Below, in pieces: positions 8,347-16,506 of a DNA stretch of 20,916 nucleotides (positions are counted from its first letter, which is position 1; each line of letters starts with the position of its first letter). The position numbers and the translations under genes are program-made. The DNA comes from an uncultured Dehalococcoidia bacterium (lineage in GTDB: Bacteria; Chloroflexota; Dehalococcoidia; Dehalococcoidales; UBA3254), in contig CAITCX010000207.1 in NCBI GenBank assembly GCA_903890885.1, forward strand, positions 1-20,916. The letters run 5' to 3'. The notes beneath the pieces are model-generated. The model saw only the letters and a program-made list of their open reading frames with translations, was not told the origin of the DNA and did not search any database.

Positions 8347-9762
8347 ATGAAAATATTTGCCTGCATATTGTTAATCGGCATCTGGCTTATCGTCCCCTTC
8401 CCAGCTACGGCATACACCTCCGCAGAGTCTGCAACTCAAGAAAAAGATTTGAATTTTGTGTTTCTCCACGGAACCGGTGGAAACGCGGGCGATCTACAAA
8501 GGTTATCCGATCAGATTATGGAGAGGGTTCCTCGATTCATTCTGGATTACGAGGTCGCCAACCCGGGCACCAAACTAAACATAGGCACATTGAACAGGAG
8601 TTATCCCAATGACGTTGATATAGACACCTGGGCCAAGAACATTGTTGACAGTATTACCAAGTACTCTAACAAAAAGAACCTTGTTCTAATCGGGCACAGC
8701 ATGGGCGGAAAGGCTGCCCTTTATGCCACAGCCCACAACAAGGGTGGTATAGCAGACAAGGTGAGAACAGTGGTCACCATTAACAGCCCGGTAAAAAATT
8801 TCAGCCAATATTATTTTACCGGCGGCGGCAATTACTGGGAGGCCATGTGGATGTTGCCTCAGATTCAGGGTAACCTGAAGGGAGGCGTGCTAGACTCGAT
8901 TGCCTATTATGACAGCACGGAAGACGGACGCCGGGTTGGCTCCAATAGTCACTGGTTGTCATTCATATCAGGAGAATCGTCGCCGTCCAGCGAGCAGTTT
9001 GATGTAAGCGGATTCGATCCTTTGCCAAGAGATATGGATGATACGATCATACCCATATCAGCCCAGTATTCGGATGGAGCAGACGTAGTATATTACGGAG
9101 AACAGGCCCACAGCGAAATTACCCGTTCTGATGAACTATCCGGACAATTGGCAGACCAGATATTGAGATATGTTTTTGGCAAGAAAATAGAGGTTTCTAC
9201 ACCAGCTCAAAGCGGAACCTTTGAACACGAAGCTGGCCTGATGCCTGTTGTAGTAAAATGGGAGGAATCGGTAGGTTCCATCCCGGTCAGCAGCGGGAAA
9301 ATCGTACATAAAAATGAGTCATATTTTAAATGGCAAGAATGGGAAGATGTGGTAGGGGGAGGAGTAGGAGCAGGCAGCCGGGATAGTTTCCAATTGAAAA
9401 ATAATTCACTGCCAGTGCTGACAGGTATAGTGGCGTCCCGCTGGCAATCCAGTGATACGGAAGACTGCTGGGTTTATCTTAAAACGAGAGCAGCCCCCCG
9501 CAGTACTGTGCAGGTTGAATGGGGCGTAACCAGGAATCCCTTGCTTTCCAGTAGTTTTCCACGCGAACGATATGAAGTTGAAATCAGTTCCGGCACCCCC
9601 TTTACAGGGATTGACCAGGTGGCCTGGTATAGCGATAATACCCGCGATCAAAGGCTGAAAATTGAATCGCATGCAGAAGGTCCCTACCGGTGGTTCAAAG
9701 CCCAATGGAGAACTTATGGCAGAATACCACTTATACGCAACATTGTTTCCGAATTCAGGTAA
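8347..9762 (+). CDS. Secreted alpha/beta hydrolase
   Basis: 471 aa. The N-terminal signal peptide has a hydrophobic stretch at about 3-20 with a likely cut near ATA-YT. Residues of about 35-275 are an alpha/beta hydrolase fold: oxyanion motif HGTGG at 41-45, nucleophile elbow GHSMGG with Ser118, an acid candidate in the 'DDTIIP' segment, and a His candidate in 'QAHSEI'. The layout resembles the DUF915/lipase-like hydrolases, but I cannot name a substrate. Residues of about 285-471 form a second, beta-rich domain that I do not recognise. The Shine-Dalgarno is weak (TTAAGG upstream). The gene stands alone between a terminator and a convergent gene. Confidence 0.8.
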   Translation: MKIFACILLIGIWLIVPFPATAYTSAESATQEKDLNFVFLHGTGGNAGDLQRLSDQIMERVPRFILDYEVANPGTKLNIGTLNRSYPNDVDIDTWAKNIVDSITKYSNKKNLVLIGHSMGGKAALYATAHNKGGIADKVRTVVTINSPVKNFSQYYFTGGGNYWEAMWMLPQIQGNLKGGVLDSIAYYDSTEDGRRVGSNSHWLSFISGESSPSSEQFDVSGFDPLPRDMDDTIIPISAQYSDGADVVYYGEQAHSEITRSDELSGQLADQILRYVFGKKIEVSTPAQSGTFEHEAGLMPVVVKWEESVGSIPVSSGKIVHKNESYFKWQEWEDVVGGGVGAGSRDSFQLKNNSLPVLTGIVASRWQSSDTEDCWVYLKTRAAPRSTVQVEWGVTRNPLLSSSFPRERYEVEISSGTPFTGIDQVAWYSDNTRDQRLKIESHAEGPYRWFKAQWRTYGRIPLIRNIVSEFR

Positions 9763-9817
9763 CAGGTTATCGTGATGATTCCAGGTTAGTTGGATATTAA
9801 AGTCGGCTCAGTACAGG

Positions 9818-10927
9818 TTAAAACTTTAATTTGGCGCGAGTTTTATAAAAGCGGATCATTACCTCTCTGACCGCCAGACCTACCACACGATTGCTTTCCA
9901 TAACCGGGATTGCGCTTAACCTGTAGGCGTTCATCCGGTCCAGCAAATCGGCCGCCGACTGGTCAAAATAGGCTGTAGTTTGTCTCGTAGAGGGTTTCAT
10001 AACCTGGCTGACGGGCGTAGACTCCCACTTCCTTCGAGGCACCGGCTTCATCTCATCGAGAATTAATACACCGTGTAGTTTATCTTCGTCATACACCACA
10101 AACTGGCGGTGTCCTGATGTCATTACAAAGTCTTTAAACAGGTTATCCAGAGTGAGATGAGGGGGAATGATAGAGTATTCCTGAGACATTATGTGCTGCA
10201 CACTCATGCCAGCCAGCGACCTGGTTAGAGAAATATTTTGACTGATATTTGCGGCAGCCATATATAAAATCCATCCTAAAAACACTACCATTACACCAGC
10301 AAACCACTGGCGGTTTAATACAAGCAACAAGCCTCCGATGTAGAAAACTGCACTGGCAGCCTGTCCGATGCGTAACGTTATTAAAGTAGCCCGGTCATAA
10401 TTCCCGGTGGTTTTCCACAGGATTGCCCGTAAAATCCTGCCGCCGTCCAGAGGGAACCCCGGAATGAAATGGACGATAAATAATATGAGATTAAGATAAG
10501 CCAGCCACTGGATCAGCCAGGCGAACCAGACACTGCCGGCGACTACCAGCACAACGTACACTAAGTAGAAGATCACAACTACTATCAAACTGGTTAGAAG
10601 TCCAACTACAGCCAGGAGGGCTTCCAGAACAGGCAGACTCTCTTCTTTGGCTACCAGCGTAACTCCTCCAAAAGGATACAGCTTGACCTCTTTTATGGGA
10701 ATATGCCTGAAATGCGAAGTGATGTTGATAGCCAACTGACGGAGTGTCATCGCCAGGAAGAAAAGCACGCCGGCGACTAAGCCGAACAGCAGCCTTTCAG
10801 TAAAAGGATAATAATCAGGAAATCGCGTTACCATTACAGCAATTATCAGAGCAAAAGCCAGGTACCAGGTTTTATGGAAACCCAGCCGGATTATGAATAG
10901 AGGTCTGGTGAAATGAAAGAATTTCAT
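9818..10927 (-). CDS. Site-2-protease-like membrane protein with CBS pair, HExxH lost
   Basis: 369 aa, with about six membrane segments in residues 1-230 and two CBS domains at about 240-365. The overall plan is that of M50 site-2 proteases of the SpoIVFB/Rip class: an N-terminal beta-like segment, a catalytic helix, a GG(V/I) turn at PFGGVTLV, then the NxxPxxPLDGG motif (here HFIPGFPLDGGRILRAILW, with D161). The metal-binding and catalytic HExxH helix is replaced by R63-Q64-L-A-I67, so both zinc histidines and the glutamate are gone while the LDGG motif remains. It is probably a pseudoprotease, perhaps ligand-sensing through the CBS domains. No clear Shine-Dalgarno is seen before ATG 10927. 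It may be co-transcribed with the nucleotidyltransferase 111 bp upstream. Confidence 0.85.
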   Translation of the reverse strand: MKFFHFTRPLFIIRLGFHKTWYLAFALIIAVMVTRFPDYYPFTERLLFGLVAGVLFFLAMTLRQLAINITSHFRHIPIKEVKLYPFGGVTLVAKEESLPVLEALLAVVGLLTSLIVVVIFYLVYVVLVVAGSVWFAWLIQWLAYLNLILFIVHFIPGFPLDGGRILRAILWKTTGNYDRATLITLRIGQAASAVFYIGGLLLVLNRQWFAGVMVVFLGWILYMAAANISQNISLTRSLAGMSVQHIMSQEYSIIPPHLTLDNLFKDFVMTSGHRQFVVYDEDKLHGVLILDEMKPVPRRKWESTPVSQVMKPSTRQTTAYFDQSAADLLDRMNAYRLSAIPVMESNRVVGLAVREVMIRFYKTRAKLKF

Positions 10928-11038
10928 AACATATCAATAAACAATTTGTAATCACAAAATCAATACTATGACGGCTTCAGTTTGAAATGAGCCATAACAT
11001 ATTAGAGGCACTGGCTACAGATAACGGGTGGTCAGAGT

Positions 11039-11806
11039 TTACATAATGATATTCCTGTTGTATTTAAAATATTCATTCACCTGGTCGTATGATTCTATAG
11101 ATCCTATATCATACCAGGTTTCACCGGAAACAAAGGCGTAAACATCTGTTTTTTTATGCAGCCATTCTACAAAATAGCCGGGAGCATCCGGATTATTATG
11201 TTCTTCAAGATATTCACCCAGATAATGTTGAATGTCTGCGGGATAAATGTAACAGCCTGTGGCAACAAATGAGGACTTTGGTTCCCGGGGTTTTTCCTGA
11301 AAACCAATTAGTTTTTGTTGCTCATCCAAAATTCCCAGGCCGTATTTTCTGAGTTCATCAGCTTCAATATTGGCCCTGTTGGAAAAGGCTATCACAGGCT
11401 TCTTGCGCTTATTATAATATTTGATAAATTCATATAAACTAAATTCAAATAAATTATCACCGGCTACCACCAATAAATCTTCATCAACGAAGCCTTCCTG
11501 TTGAATAACATTTTGTAAGGCAGCTATTGCGCCCAGTTTCCGTTTTTCTGTCCTGGTACTTTCACATACTAATTTAATTAACCGGGAACTTTCGGGAAAG
11601 GCGCGCAGCCAGTATCTGAAATTACTTTCGTAGTACTCATTGGTTGAAACAATGATTTTATCGATTTCTTTTATTTTAATAAGCTGGTCTACTATATAGT
11701 CAATTACCGGTTTACCTGCCACCGGCAACAGGGGTTTGGGAATGTGTTTAGTCAGCGGCAATAGTCGAACTGCGTATCCCCCGGCTAAAATTATCGCTTT
11801 CATCAT
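11039..11806 (-). CDS. Sugar-phosphate nucleotidyltransferase (NTP-transferase family)
   Basis: 255 aa. Enzymes of this family join a sugar 1-phosphate to an NTP to give an NDP-sugar and pyrophosphate. The N-terminal signature ILAGGYAVRLLPLT...PKPLLPVAGKP includes G9-G10, R14 and K24. The family glycine in GGxGT is Ala12 here, as in some archaeal-type and dTDP-glucose synthase-like members. Other landmarks are LGAIAAL at 91-97, the metal-binding aspartate D117 in VAGDNLF, EKP at 171-173, and WYDIGS at 231-236 with D234. It is short and lacks a C-terminal beta-helix, which fits glucose-1-phosphate thymidylyltransferase-like proteins. Two adjacent ATGs (11806 and 11803) are possible starts. AAAGGT lies just upstream and favours the second. 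Confidence 0.85.
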   Translation of the reverse strand: MMKAIILAGGYAVRLLPLTKHIPKPLLPVAGKPVIDYIVDQLIKIKEIDKIIVSTNEYYESNFRYWLRAFPESSRLIKLVCESTRTEKRKLGAIAALQNVIQQEGFVDEDLLVVAGDNLFEFSLYEFIKYYNKRKKPVIAFSNRANIEADELRKYGLGILDEQQKLIGFQEKPREPKSSFVATGCYIYPADIQHYLGEYLEEHNNPDAPGYFVEWLHKKTDVYAFVSGETWYDIGSIESYDQVNEYFKYNRNIIM

Positions 11807-11846
11807 TTACCTTTTATTTGAATTTAAAACGATGTTATTAAAAGCA

Positions 11847-11875
11847 TTTTGAAGTAAGTTACCCAGGTATGTCAA
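11847..11875 (-). promoter_or_regulatory. Possible promoter of the nucleotidyltransferase gene
   Basis: On the minus strand, TTGACA (11875-11870) is followed by a 17-bp spacer and TCAAAA (11852-11847). The -35 is perfect and the -10 is poor, so this is only a candidate. Confidence 0.35.
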
Positions 11876-11968
11876 CAGGAGACCCTAAAACAACCAGAAC
11901 TTCAGGTGTCTTCCTTTGAAGAACATTGGATTTTAAGATTCCTGGCATGTGTCTAATTTGAATTTCAT

Positions 11969-11998
11969 TTGTAATGGTTAATATTAGAAGAGTATAAT
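11969..11998 (+). promoter_or_regulatory. Possible promoter of the small lipoprotein gene
   Basis: A perfect TATAAT lies at 11993-11998, with TTGTAA at 11969-11974 as a partial -35 (18-bp spacer). The leader to the GTG start at 12079 would be about 75 nt. The rest of the 11807-12078 gap is AT-rich and shows no gene. Confidence 0.5.
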
Positions 11999-12078
11999 AC
12001 AACTTGTGTTGTTTGCAAATTCCCTGGTATTAATTTTGTAGGGATAAAAACTGGTAAAAATAAGGGAGGGCGTGGTTT

Positions 12079-12564
12079 GTGTCTAATCTAGCAAATAAAA
12101 AGAATACTTTAAAGTGGTGGGTATTAAGCAGTTTGGTAGTTTCTCTGGTTTTGATTTTTAGCGGTTTGGCGGCTTGCTCCGGCAAATCTGATACCTCCGC
12201 CGCTCCCGATACTACGGAAGCAGTCATAACCTATTCAATGAAAACAGTTGATCAGTTGCCTACTAATCCCCCAACACAACCTAATGCGGGATTCAAGTTT
12301 GTAATAGTGAGTTTTAATGTAGAAAATAAAGGTCTAGAATCTTTCAAAGTGGGTGCTAACAGCTTCTATGTTGAGGCTGATAATAAAATTTGTGACTACA
12401 GCGATGCCACTAAACTAATGGACAGCCAGCTAAAGTCAGTCGATCTTCATAATGGTGACAAAACCAGTGGTGACGTGGCATTTCCCGTTCCCGATACCTC
12501 GAGTGAATTCAATATAAAGTACATCGGATTTAACGTCAATAAAATCCGCTGGGTCAAGCAGTAA
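12079..12564 (+). CDS. Small lipoprotein, DUF4352/telokin-like
   Basis: 161 aa. The GTG start at 12079 is supported by AAGGGAGGG at 12062-12070. A signal peptide with lipobox LAAC (Cys33) predicts an exported lipoprotein. The mature part, about 125 residues, reads as an Ig-like beta sandwich (GFKFVIVSFNVENKG..., ...FYVEADNK..., ...GDKTSGDVAFPVPD), the pattern of DUF4352-type domains often found on Gram-positive and Chloroflexota surface lipoproteins. No catalytic motif is seen. It is monocistronic, with a terminator at 12597-12624. The function is unknown; the family call is moderate. Confidence 0.75.
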   Translation: MSNLANKKNTLKWWVLSSLVVSLVLIFSGLAACSGKSDTSAAPDTTEAVITYSMKTVDQLPTNPPTQPNAGFKFVIVSFNVENKGLESFKVGANSFYVEADNKICDYSDATKLMDSQLKSVDLHNGDKTSGDVAFPVPDTSSEFNIKYIGFNVNKIRWVKQ

Positions 12565-12596
12565 TCCTGAACAGGAAAGTAATTTCCAAAACAAAA

Positions 12597-12624
12597 AAGC
12601 CCGCACTGAGATAGAGGCGGGCTT
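12597..12624 (+). terminator. Rho-independent terminator
   Basis: AAGCCCGC (12597-12604) pairs with GCGGGCTT (12617-12624) across a 12-nt loop, followed by CTTTATTTT. A run of A precedes the stem, so the hairpin is partly bidirectional. Confidence 0.85.
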
Positions 12625-12710
12625 CTTTATTTTGAGTGGCGCAATAACCCGGCTTATGCTTTCTGCTGTTTATGTTTTAGTTAAGTCATCAAAACTCGGT
12701 GTTCTTAACA

Positions 12711-12716
12711 TATAAT
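12711..12716 (+). promoter_or_regulatory. -10 element candidate upstream of the small membrane protein
   Basis: A perfect TATAAT at 12711-12716 without a recognisable -35. It lies about 80 bp before the start codon at 12799. Confidence 0.35.
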
Positions 12717-12798
12717 GTAAACATAGGTAACGAAGAACTCTTTTCTGTAATCCAAATGGGAAGGTTATATCAAAAATATTGAAAGGAGGCAGAGAAAC

Positions 12799-13260
12799 TT
12801 GGCACGCATGAGTCGCAACATATCATTGGTGATATCTCTTCTGGGTCTGGTGGCTATTGTTATTGGTGTGGTGTTTGTTTTCGAAGGAGTGAGTAAGAAC
12901 AACCTGATCTTAGACAGGATGAATGTAGAGAAAGTTACTCTGTCCCTTGACCCCGCCAATCCGACCCAGCTCACGCATATTCAAAATGGTGCTGACGCGC
13001 AAAAGGCCGCTGATACCATTGCCACGCATCGAAGAGCTATAGCGCCTTCTTATCAGGATCTGCTGGGTACTGGAAAGTTCGATCCTACCAACCCCATTCA
13101 ATTGACCTATGCACAGGCTATGAACCTCGAGAACTATCTGTATATGGCTGTTACTGCCTTCGGTTTAATTCAGGTTGTGATGGCGGCAGGTGCATTTATG
13201 ATAATCACGGGAGCAGCTTTGGGTCTAACCGGACTGGTGCTGTTTAAAATCCCCTATTAA
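12799..13260 (+). CDS. Small membrane protein with an extracytoplasmic loop, function unknown
   Basis: 153 aa. The TTG start at 12799 sits 9 nt after AGGAGG (12784-12789). The ATG at 12808 would be 18 nt away, so TTG is preferred. One membrane helix lies at about residues 8-29. A polar segment of about 80 residues follows, with two DP(A/T)NP(T/I)QLT motifs. The C-terminal hydrophobic region at about 112-150 is long enough for one long or two short helices. Small two-helix proteins with the same plan are common conserved hypotheticals in Actinobacteria and Chloroflexota, as far as I recall. No catalytic residues are apparent, and I make no functional claim. Confidence 0.75.
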   Translation: MARMSRNISLVISLLGLVAIVIGVVFVFEGVSKNNLILDRMNVEKVTLSLDPANPTQLTHIQNGADAQKAADTIATHRRAIAPSYQDLLGTGKFDPTNPIQLTYAQAMNLENYLYMAVTAFGLIQVVMAAGAFMIITGAALGLTGLVLFKIPY

Positions 13261-13334
13261 AGCAGCATAATCAGGTTAGTCATTGACTCTGACCGTCTCC
13301 CCAAACCTGGCAAGGTTGTTATGGCGGCAAACTC

Positions 13335-14555
13335 TTAGACAAAACCACTAAGTGTTTGAAGATAACCCATGCCAAAGCCGCGATCCAACAGGCGGTCAAG
13401 GTAGGGCGACACATCGGTCTTCCTGTTCATCAAAGTACGATAGAGGCCGGCAGCGCGGATATCACCTGCCAATCTAAAACCGATTATGCGGTTATCTTTT
13501 AAATATATTTTACGGATAGCCTCCCCCTTATTAACTCGAATCTCCTCCCCACCCATATTTCCTGCCACAATAATCGGGATTCCCAGATGTTTCAAACTGT
13601 TCATGGTATCCGCGCCTTCATATTTAACATCCCAACCCAGGATGTCATAAGCCACGATCTTTGCCTGAGCAACGGCGTTGGGAAAATTGCCGTGAACAAA
13701 GCGCTCACCGTTTACCAGGTCAGGCACTGTTACCACATCCCCCGCCGCGCTAATATCCGCAAGGTTAGTGCGCATATGGTCATCCACTACTACGCCGGAA
13801 TCAATGGCAATACCTGAACCCTGCAAATACTCAATATTGGGCCGCATTCCGGTGGCTGCTACAATCAAATCGGCACTAAGTATTTTTCCGCTGCGGGTTT
13901 TTACACCGTTAACCTGAGGCTCCCCGCTAAAGCCTGCCACATCACTATCTGCACCCCGCAGGATATTGACCCCATTTTGCTCCATGATACGCTCGATCAA
14001 CCGGGAAAACTCCTCATCTAAAACATTGCGTAATATGCGAGAACGAACCAATTGGGTCACCTTTAAACCCATTTCAGCCAAAGTCTGCCCTATTTCTACC
14101 CCGATAAAACCTGCCCCGATGACGATAGCGCTTTTAGCCCTGCCATCACGGATCCTGCCCATAAACTCATCGACCGCGCCAAGAGACTTGAGGTTATAAA
14201 CACCCGGACGGTTTTCACCATCAAGGGACGCCAACAGTCTTGAACCGCTGGCCAGTACCAGGCGGTCGTATGAAATCATAGAACCGTCTGCCAGTTTAAC
14301 AGTTTTTTCAGCCGGTATGACAGCAGCCACAGGCGAGTTGGATCGATAGTCGATCTTCAGATCAGCCGGATAGTCTCTGCCCCGCCACAGGTGTAACTCA
14401 CGTCCGGTCAGCAAATATTCCGCCAGGGCCGGCGGCGAATAAGGCGGATATGGTTCAGCCGACAGCATTACTATTTCGGACTTGAAATCATAACGGCAAA
14501 GCGTTTCTGCGACAGTAATACCCGCCGGGCCTGCGCCGATAATCACAATTTTCAT
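13335..14555 (-). CDS. NAD(P)/FAD-dependent oxidoreductase of the CODH cluster
   Basis: 406 aa, a two-dinucleotide-binding flavoprotein. The N-terminal FAD site is GAGPAG at 7-12, the central NAD(P) site is GAGFIG at 147-152, then ATGMRPN at 234-240 and the C-terminal FAD motif ISAAGDVV at 268-275. The sequence resembles rubredoxin reductase and NADH oxidase-type enzymes. The redox-active cysteine of NADH oxidases and CoA-disulfide reductases is absent from the PYPPYSPPAL segment, so it probably passes electrons between a ferredoxin and NAD(P)H rather than reducing disulfides. It is the last gene of the cooF-cooS operon, 17 nt after cooS. CODH-CooF-FNOR trios are an established arrangement that couples CO oxidation to NAD(P)H formation. 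Confidence 0.9.
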   Translation of the reverse strand: MKIVIIGAGPAGITVAETLCRYDFKSEIVMLSAEPYPPYSPPALAEYLLTGRELHLWRGRDYPADLKIDYRSNSPVAAVIPAEKTVKLADGSMISYDRLVLASGSRLLASLDGENRPGVYNLKSLGAVDEFMGRIRDGRAKSAIVIGAGFIGVEIGQTLAEMGLKVTQLVRSRILRNVLDEEFSRLIERIMEQNGVNILRGADSDVAGFSGEPQVNGVKTRSGKILSADLIVAATGMRPNIEYLQGSGIAIDSGVVVDDHMRTNLADISAAGDVVTVPDLVNGERFVHGNFPNAVAQAKIVAYDILGWDVKYEGADTMNSLKHLGIPIIVAGNMGGEEIRVNKGEAIRKIYLKDNRIIGFRLAGDIRAAGLYRTLMNRKTDVSPYLDRLLDRGFGMGYLQTLSGFV

Positions 14556-14572
14556 TATTAATTTCTCCAGAC

Positions 14573-16489
14573 CTAAAGAGTAATCTTATCTGCCTTAATA
14601 AAGGGCAAAGAGAGGCCTTCCCGCTTCTTTTCTATATGACGGCGTATCAAAACGGCCGCTTTCTCCGGGTCTGGTTCAACCGCGAATGACGCTCCCACCA
14701 CGCCATCCAGCCCACCCGTCAGCAGATTAACCACATTAGGACTGCCAAAGACCGGTGGTGGGACACCCAGGACGGTATAGATGCCGGAAGCCACAACATA
14801 AGCCCCGATGGCCAGCGCCTTTTCGGAGTACCATTCAGGGGCGGCACCGGCTAAAGGCAGCTTGTCAATATCTACACCAAGGTAATTAGCCAGAGCGGAA
14901 GCTAAATTCAGAATACGCACATTATCCACACATGACCCCATATGCAGCACGGGCGGAATACCCAGCGCCTGACAGATGGGCTTCAGGCCGGGACCGGCCA
15001 TTGAAGCGGCTTCAGGCCTCATCAATCCAGCCTTACCGGTGGCTACGGAAGCACAACCCGTAACCACTACCAGAATATCGTTCTCAATAAGCTTCTTAGC
15101 CAAAGTGACATGACCGTAATCTTGCTTTATCTTGGGGTTGCTGCAGCCGACTATACCGACAGCCCCGCGGATTTGGCCCCCGGCAATGGCCTCTACTAGC
15201 GGCTTGGGAGTGCCGCCCAGCGCGCTGACTATGGCCTCCACCGAGAAGCCGGCCATGACTTCCATGGGCTGAACGGGGATATTGACCCGTGCCTGGTTAC
15301 GGTTAGAGTAATTTTCGATCCCCATTTTAACTAGCGCTTCGCCTATTTCGATGCCCCTGACCGGGTCAAAGGAAACATGGGTAGCGCCGGGGAATTTGGC
15401 TTTATCGGAGGTGGATACTATTTTAGTATGAAAACATTTGGCCGTTTCGGTCAGCGCCGGCATGATGCATTGGTAATCCACCACCATCAATTCCAGAGCG
15501 CCGGTCATTATAACCAGTTCCTGCATCAGGTGGTTGCCAGCCATGTGAACACCGCGACGCATCAGCAATTCATTGCCGGTGCAGCAAAGCCCGACCAGAT
15601 TGATGCCTTTAGCGCCCCTGGATTTAGCCAGTTGTATCAATTCAGGATTCTGGGCTGCCCGCACGATGACATCCGAAAGGACGGGATTATGCCCGTGCAG
15701 GGCGATATTGACCTCATCTTTTCTAAGCACCCCCAGGTTCATTTCCGATTTAATGGGTTTAGGCGTGCCGAAAAGCACATCCGATAGTTCGGTAGCGATC
15801 ATCGAACCGCCCCAACCGTCGGAAAGGCTATTGCGCAGCGAATGTAAAAGGATATTTACATAATCGTTATCCACGCCCATATGAGTACGGTGCAATGTCT
15901 CCACATTTTCCCGGTCGATGCCGCGGGGAGTAATGCCCAGCTTTTTCCAGAGTTCCTGGCGGGCTTTAGGCGCGCGCGCCGCCATAGTAAGATGCCCTTT
16001 ACGCATGCCGTATTCTTCCATCATAGCCAGGGCCAATTCTTTAGCCACCGTTTTGGCTTCTTTCCCTGCGGAGCCGATACCGTATTCCTTCGCCAATCTG
16101 TTGAGCTTATCAATATCGGTAATCTGGTAGGCAGTCGTATCGCCGTTGCCTGTATGATAAAGCACTTCCATAATGTCCCGGCCGTGGTCGGAATGAGAGG
16201 AGGAACCCGCGGCGATCATCCGGGCCAGGTTGCGGGCTACAATAGTATCGGCATTGGCACCGCAAACCCCCTTTTGAGGGCCTTCGCCAAACGGGTCAAC
16301 CCGGCAGGGCCCCATTGCGCAGATGCGGCAGCTTAACCCTAACTGGCAATAACCGCATTGCGGCTGCTGTCCTTCCAGTCGGTCCCAGACCGTCTCTATA
16401 TGCTCTGCCTGGGCCACCCGTAACATTTCCGCAGCATCTTTATTAATGGTGATTTTACTGAAATCGTCTTTTCGAGCATCGTTGAGCAT
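14573..16489 (-). CDS. cooS: Anaerobic Ni-Fe carbon monoxide dehydrogenase, catalytic subunit
   Basis: 638 aa, full length. It catalyses CO + H2O to CO2 + 2 H+ + 2 e-. The C-cluster ligands are all present: His in LHGHNP (265/267), C303 in CCTGNE, C341 in DYQCIMP, C449 in VGCSNP, C479 in TGCASV, C520 in HMGSCVDN, plus the acid/base lysine K557. B-cluster cysteines are C54, C57, C62 and C76. The D-cluster region has C45-x2-C48, with Ser53 where Carboxydothermus CODH-II has its second D-cluster cysteine. The gene lies 17 nt after cooF and 17 nt before the flavoprotein. No acetyl-CoA synthase genes and no cooC maturation gene are visible, so this unit looks like a stand-alone CO oxidation module. 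Confidence 0.97.
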   Translation of the reverse strand: MLNDARKDDFSKITINKDAAEMLRVAQAEHIETVWDRLEGQQPQCGYCQLGLSCRICAMGPCRVDPFGEGPQKGVCGANADTIVARNLARMIAAGSSSHSDHGRDIMEVLYHTGNGDTTAYQITDIDKLNRLAKEYGIGSAGKEAKTVAKELALAMMEEYGMRKGHLTMAARAPKARQELWKKLGITPRGIDRENVETLHRTHMGVDNDYVNILLHSLRNSLSDGWGGSMIATELSDVLFGTPKPIKSEMNLGVLRKDEVNIALHGHNPVLSDVIVRAAQNPELIQLAKSRGAKGINLVGLCCTGNELLMRRGVHMAGNHLMQELVIMTGALELMVVDYQCIMPALTETAKCFHTKIVSTSDKAKFPGATHVSFDPVRGIEIGEALVKMGIENYSNRNQARVNIPVQPMEVMAGFSVEAIVSALGGTPKPLVEAIAGGQIRGAVGIVGCSNPKIKQDYGHVTLAKKLIENDILVVVTGCASVATGKAGLMRPEAASMAGPGLKPICQALGIPPVLHMGSCVDNVRILNLASALANYLGVDIDKLPLAGAAPEWYSEKALAIGAYVVASGIYTVLGVPPPVFGSPNVVNLLTGGLDGVVGASFAVEPDPEKAAVLIRRHIEKKREGLSLPFIKADKITL

Positions 16490-16506
16490 CTGATCAATCC
16501 TCCTGC

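Noticed and set aside
11807..12078. A possible small RNA or gene in the AT-rich gap
   Set aside because: Only promoter-like hexamers are visible. There is no hairpin-terminator pair and no coding frame with a Shine-Dalgarno.
13261..13334. Terminator between the convergent genes (AACCT-TGCC-AGGTT)
   Set aside because: The stem is only 5 bp and no T-run follows on either strand.
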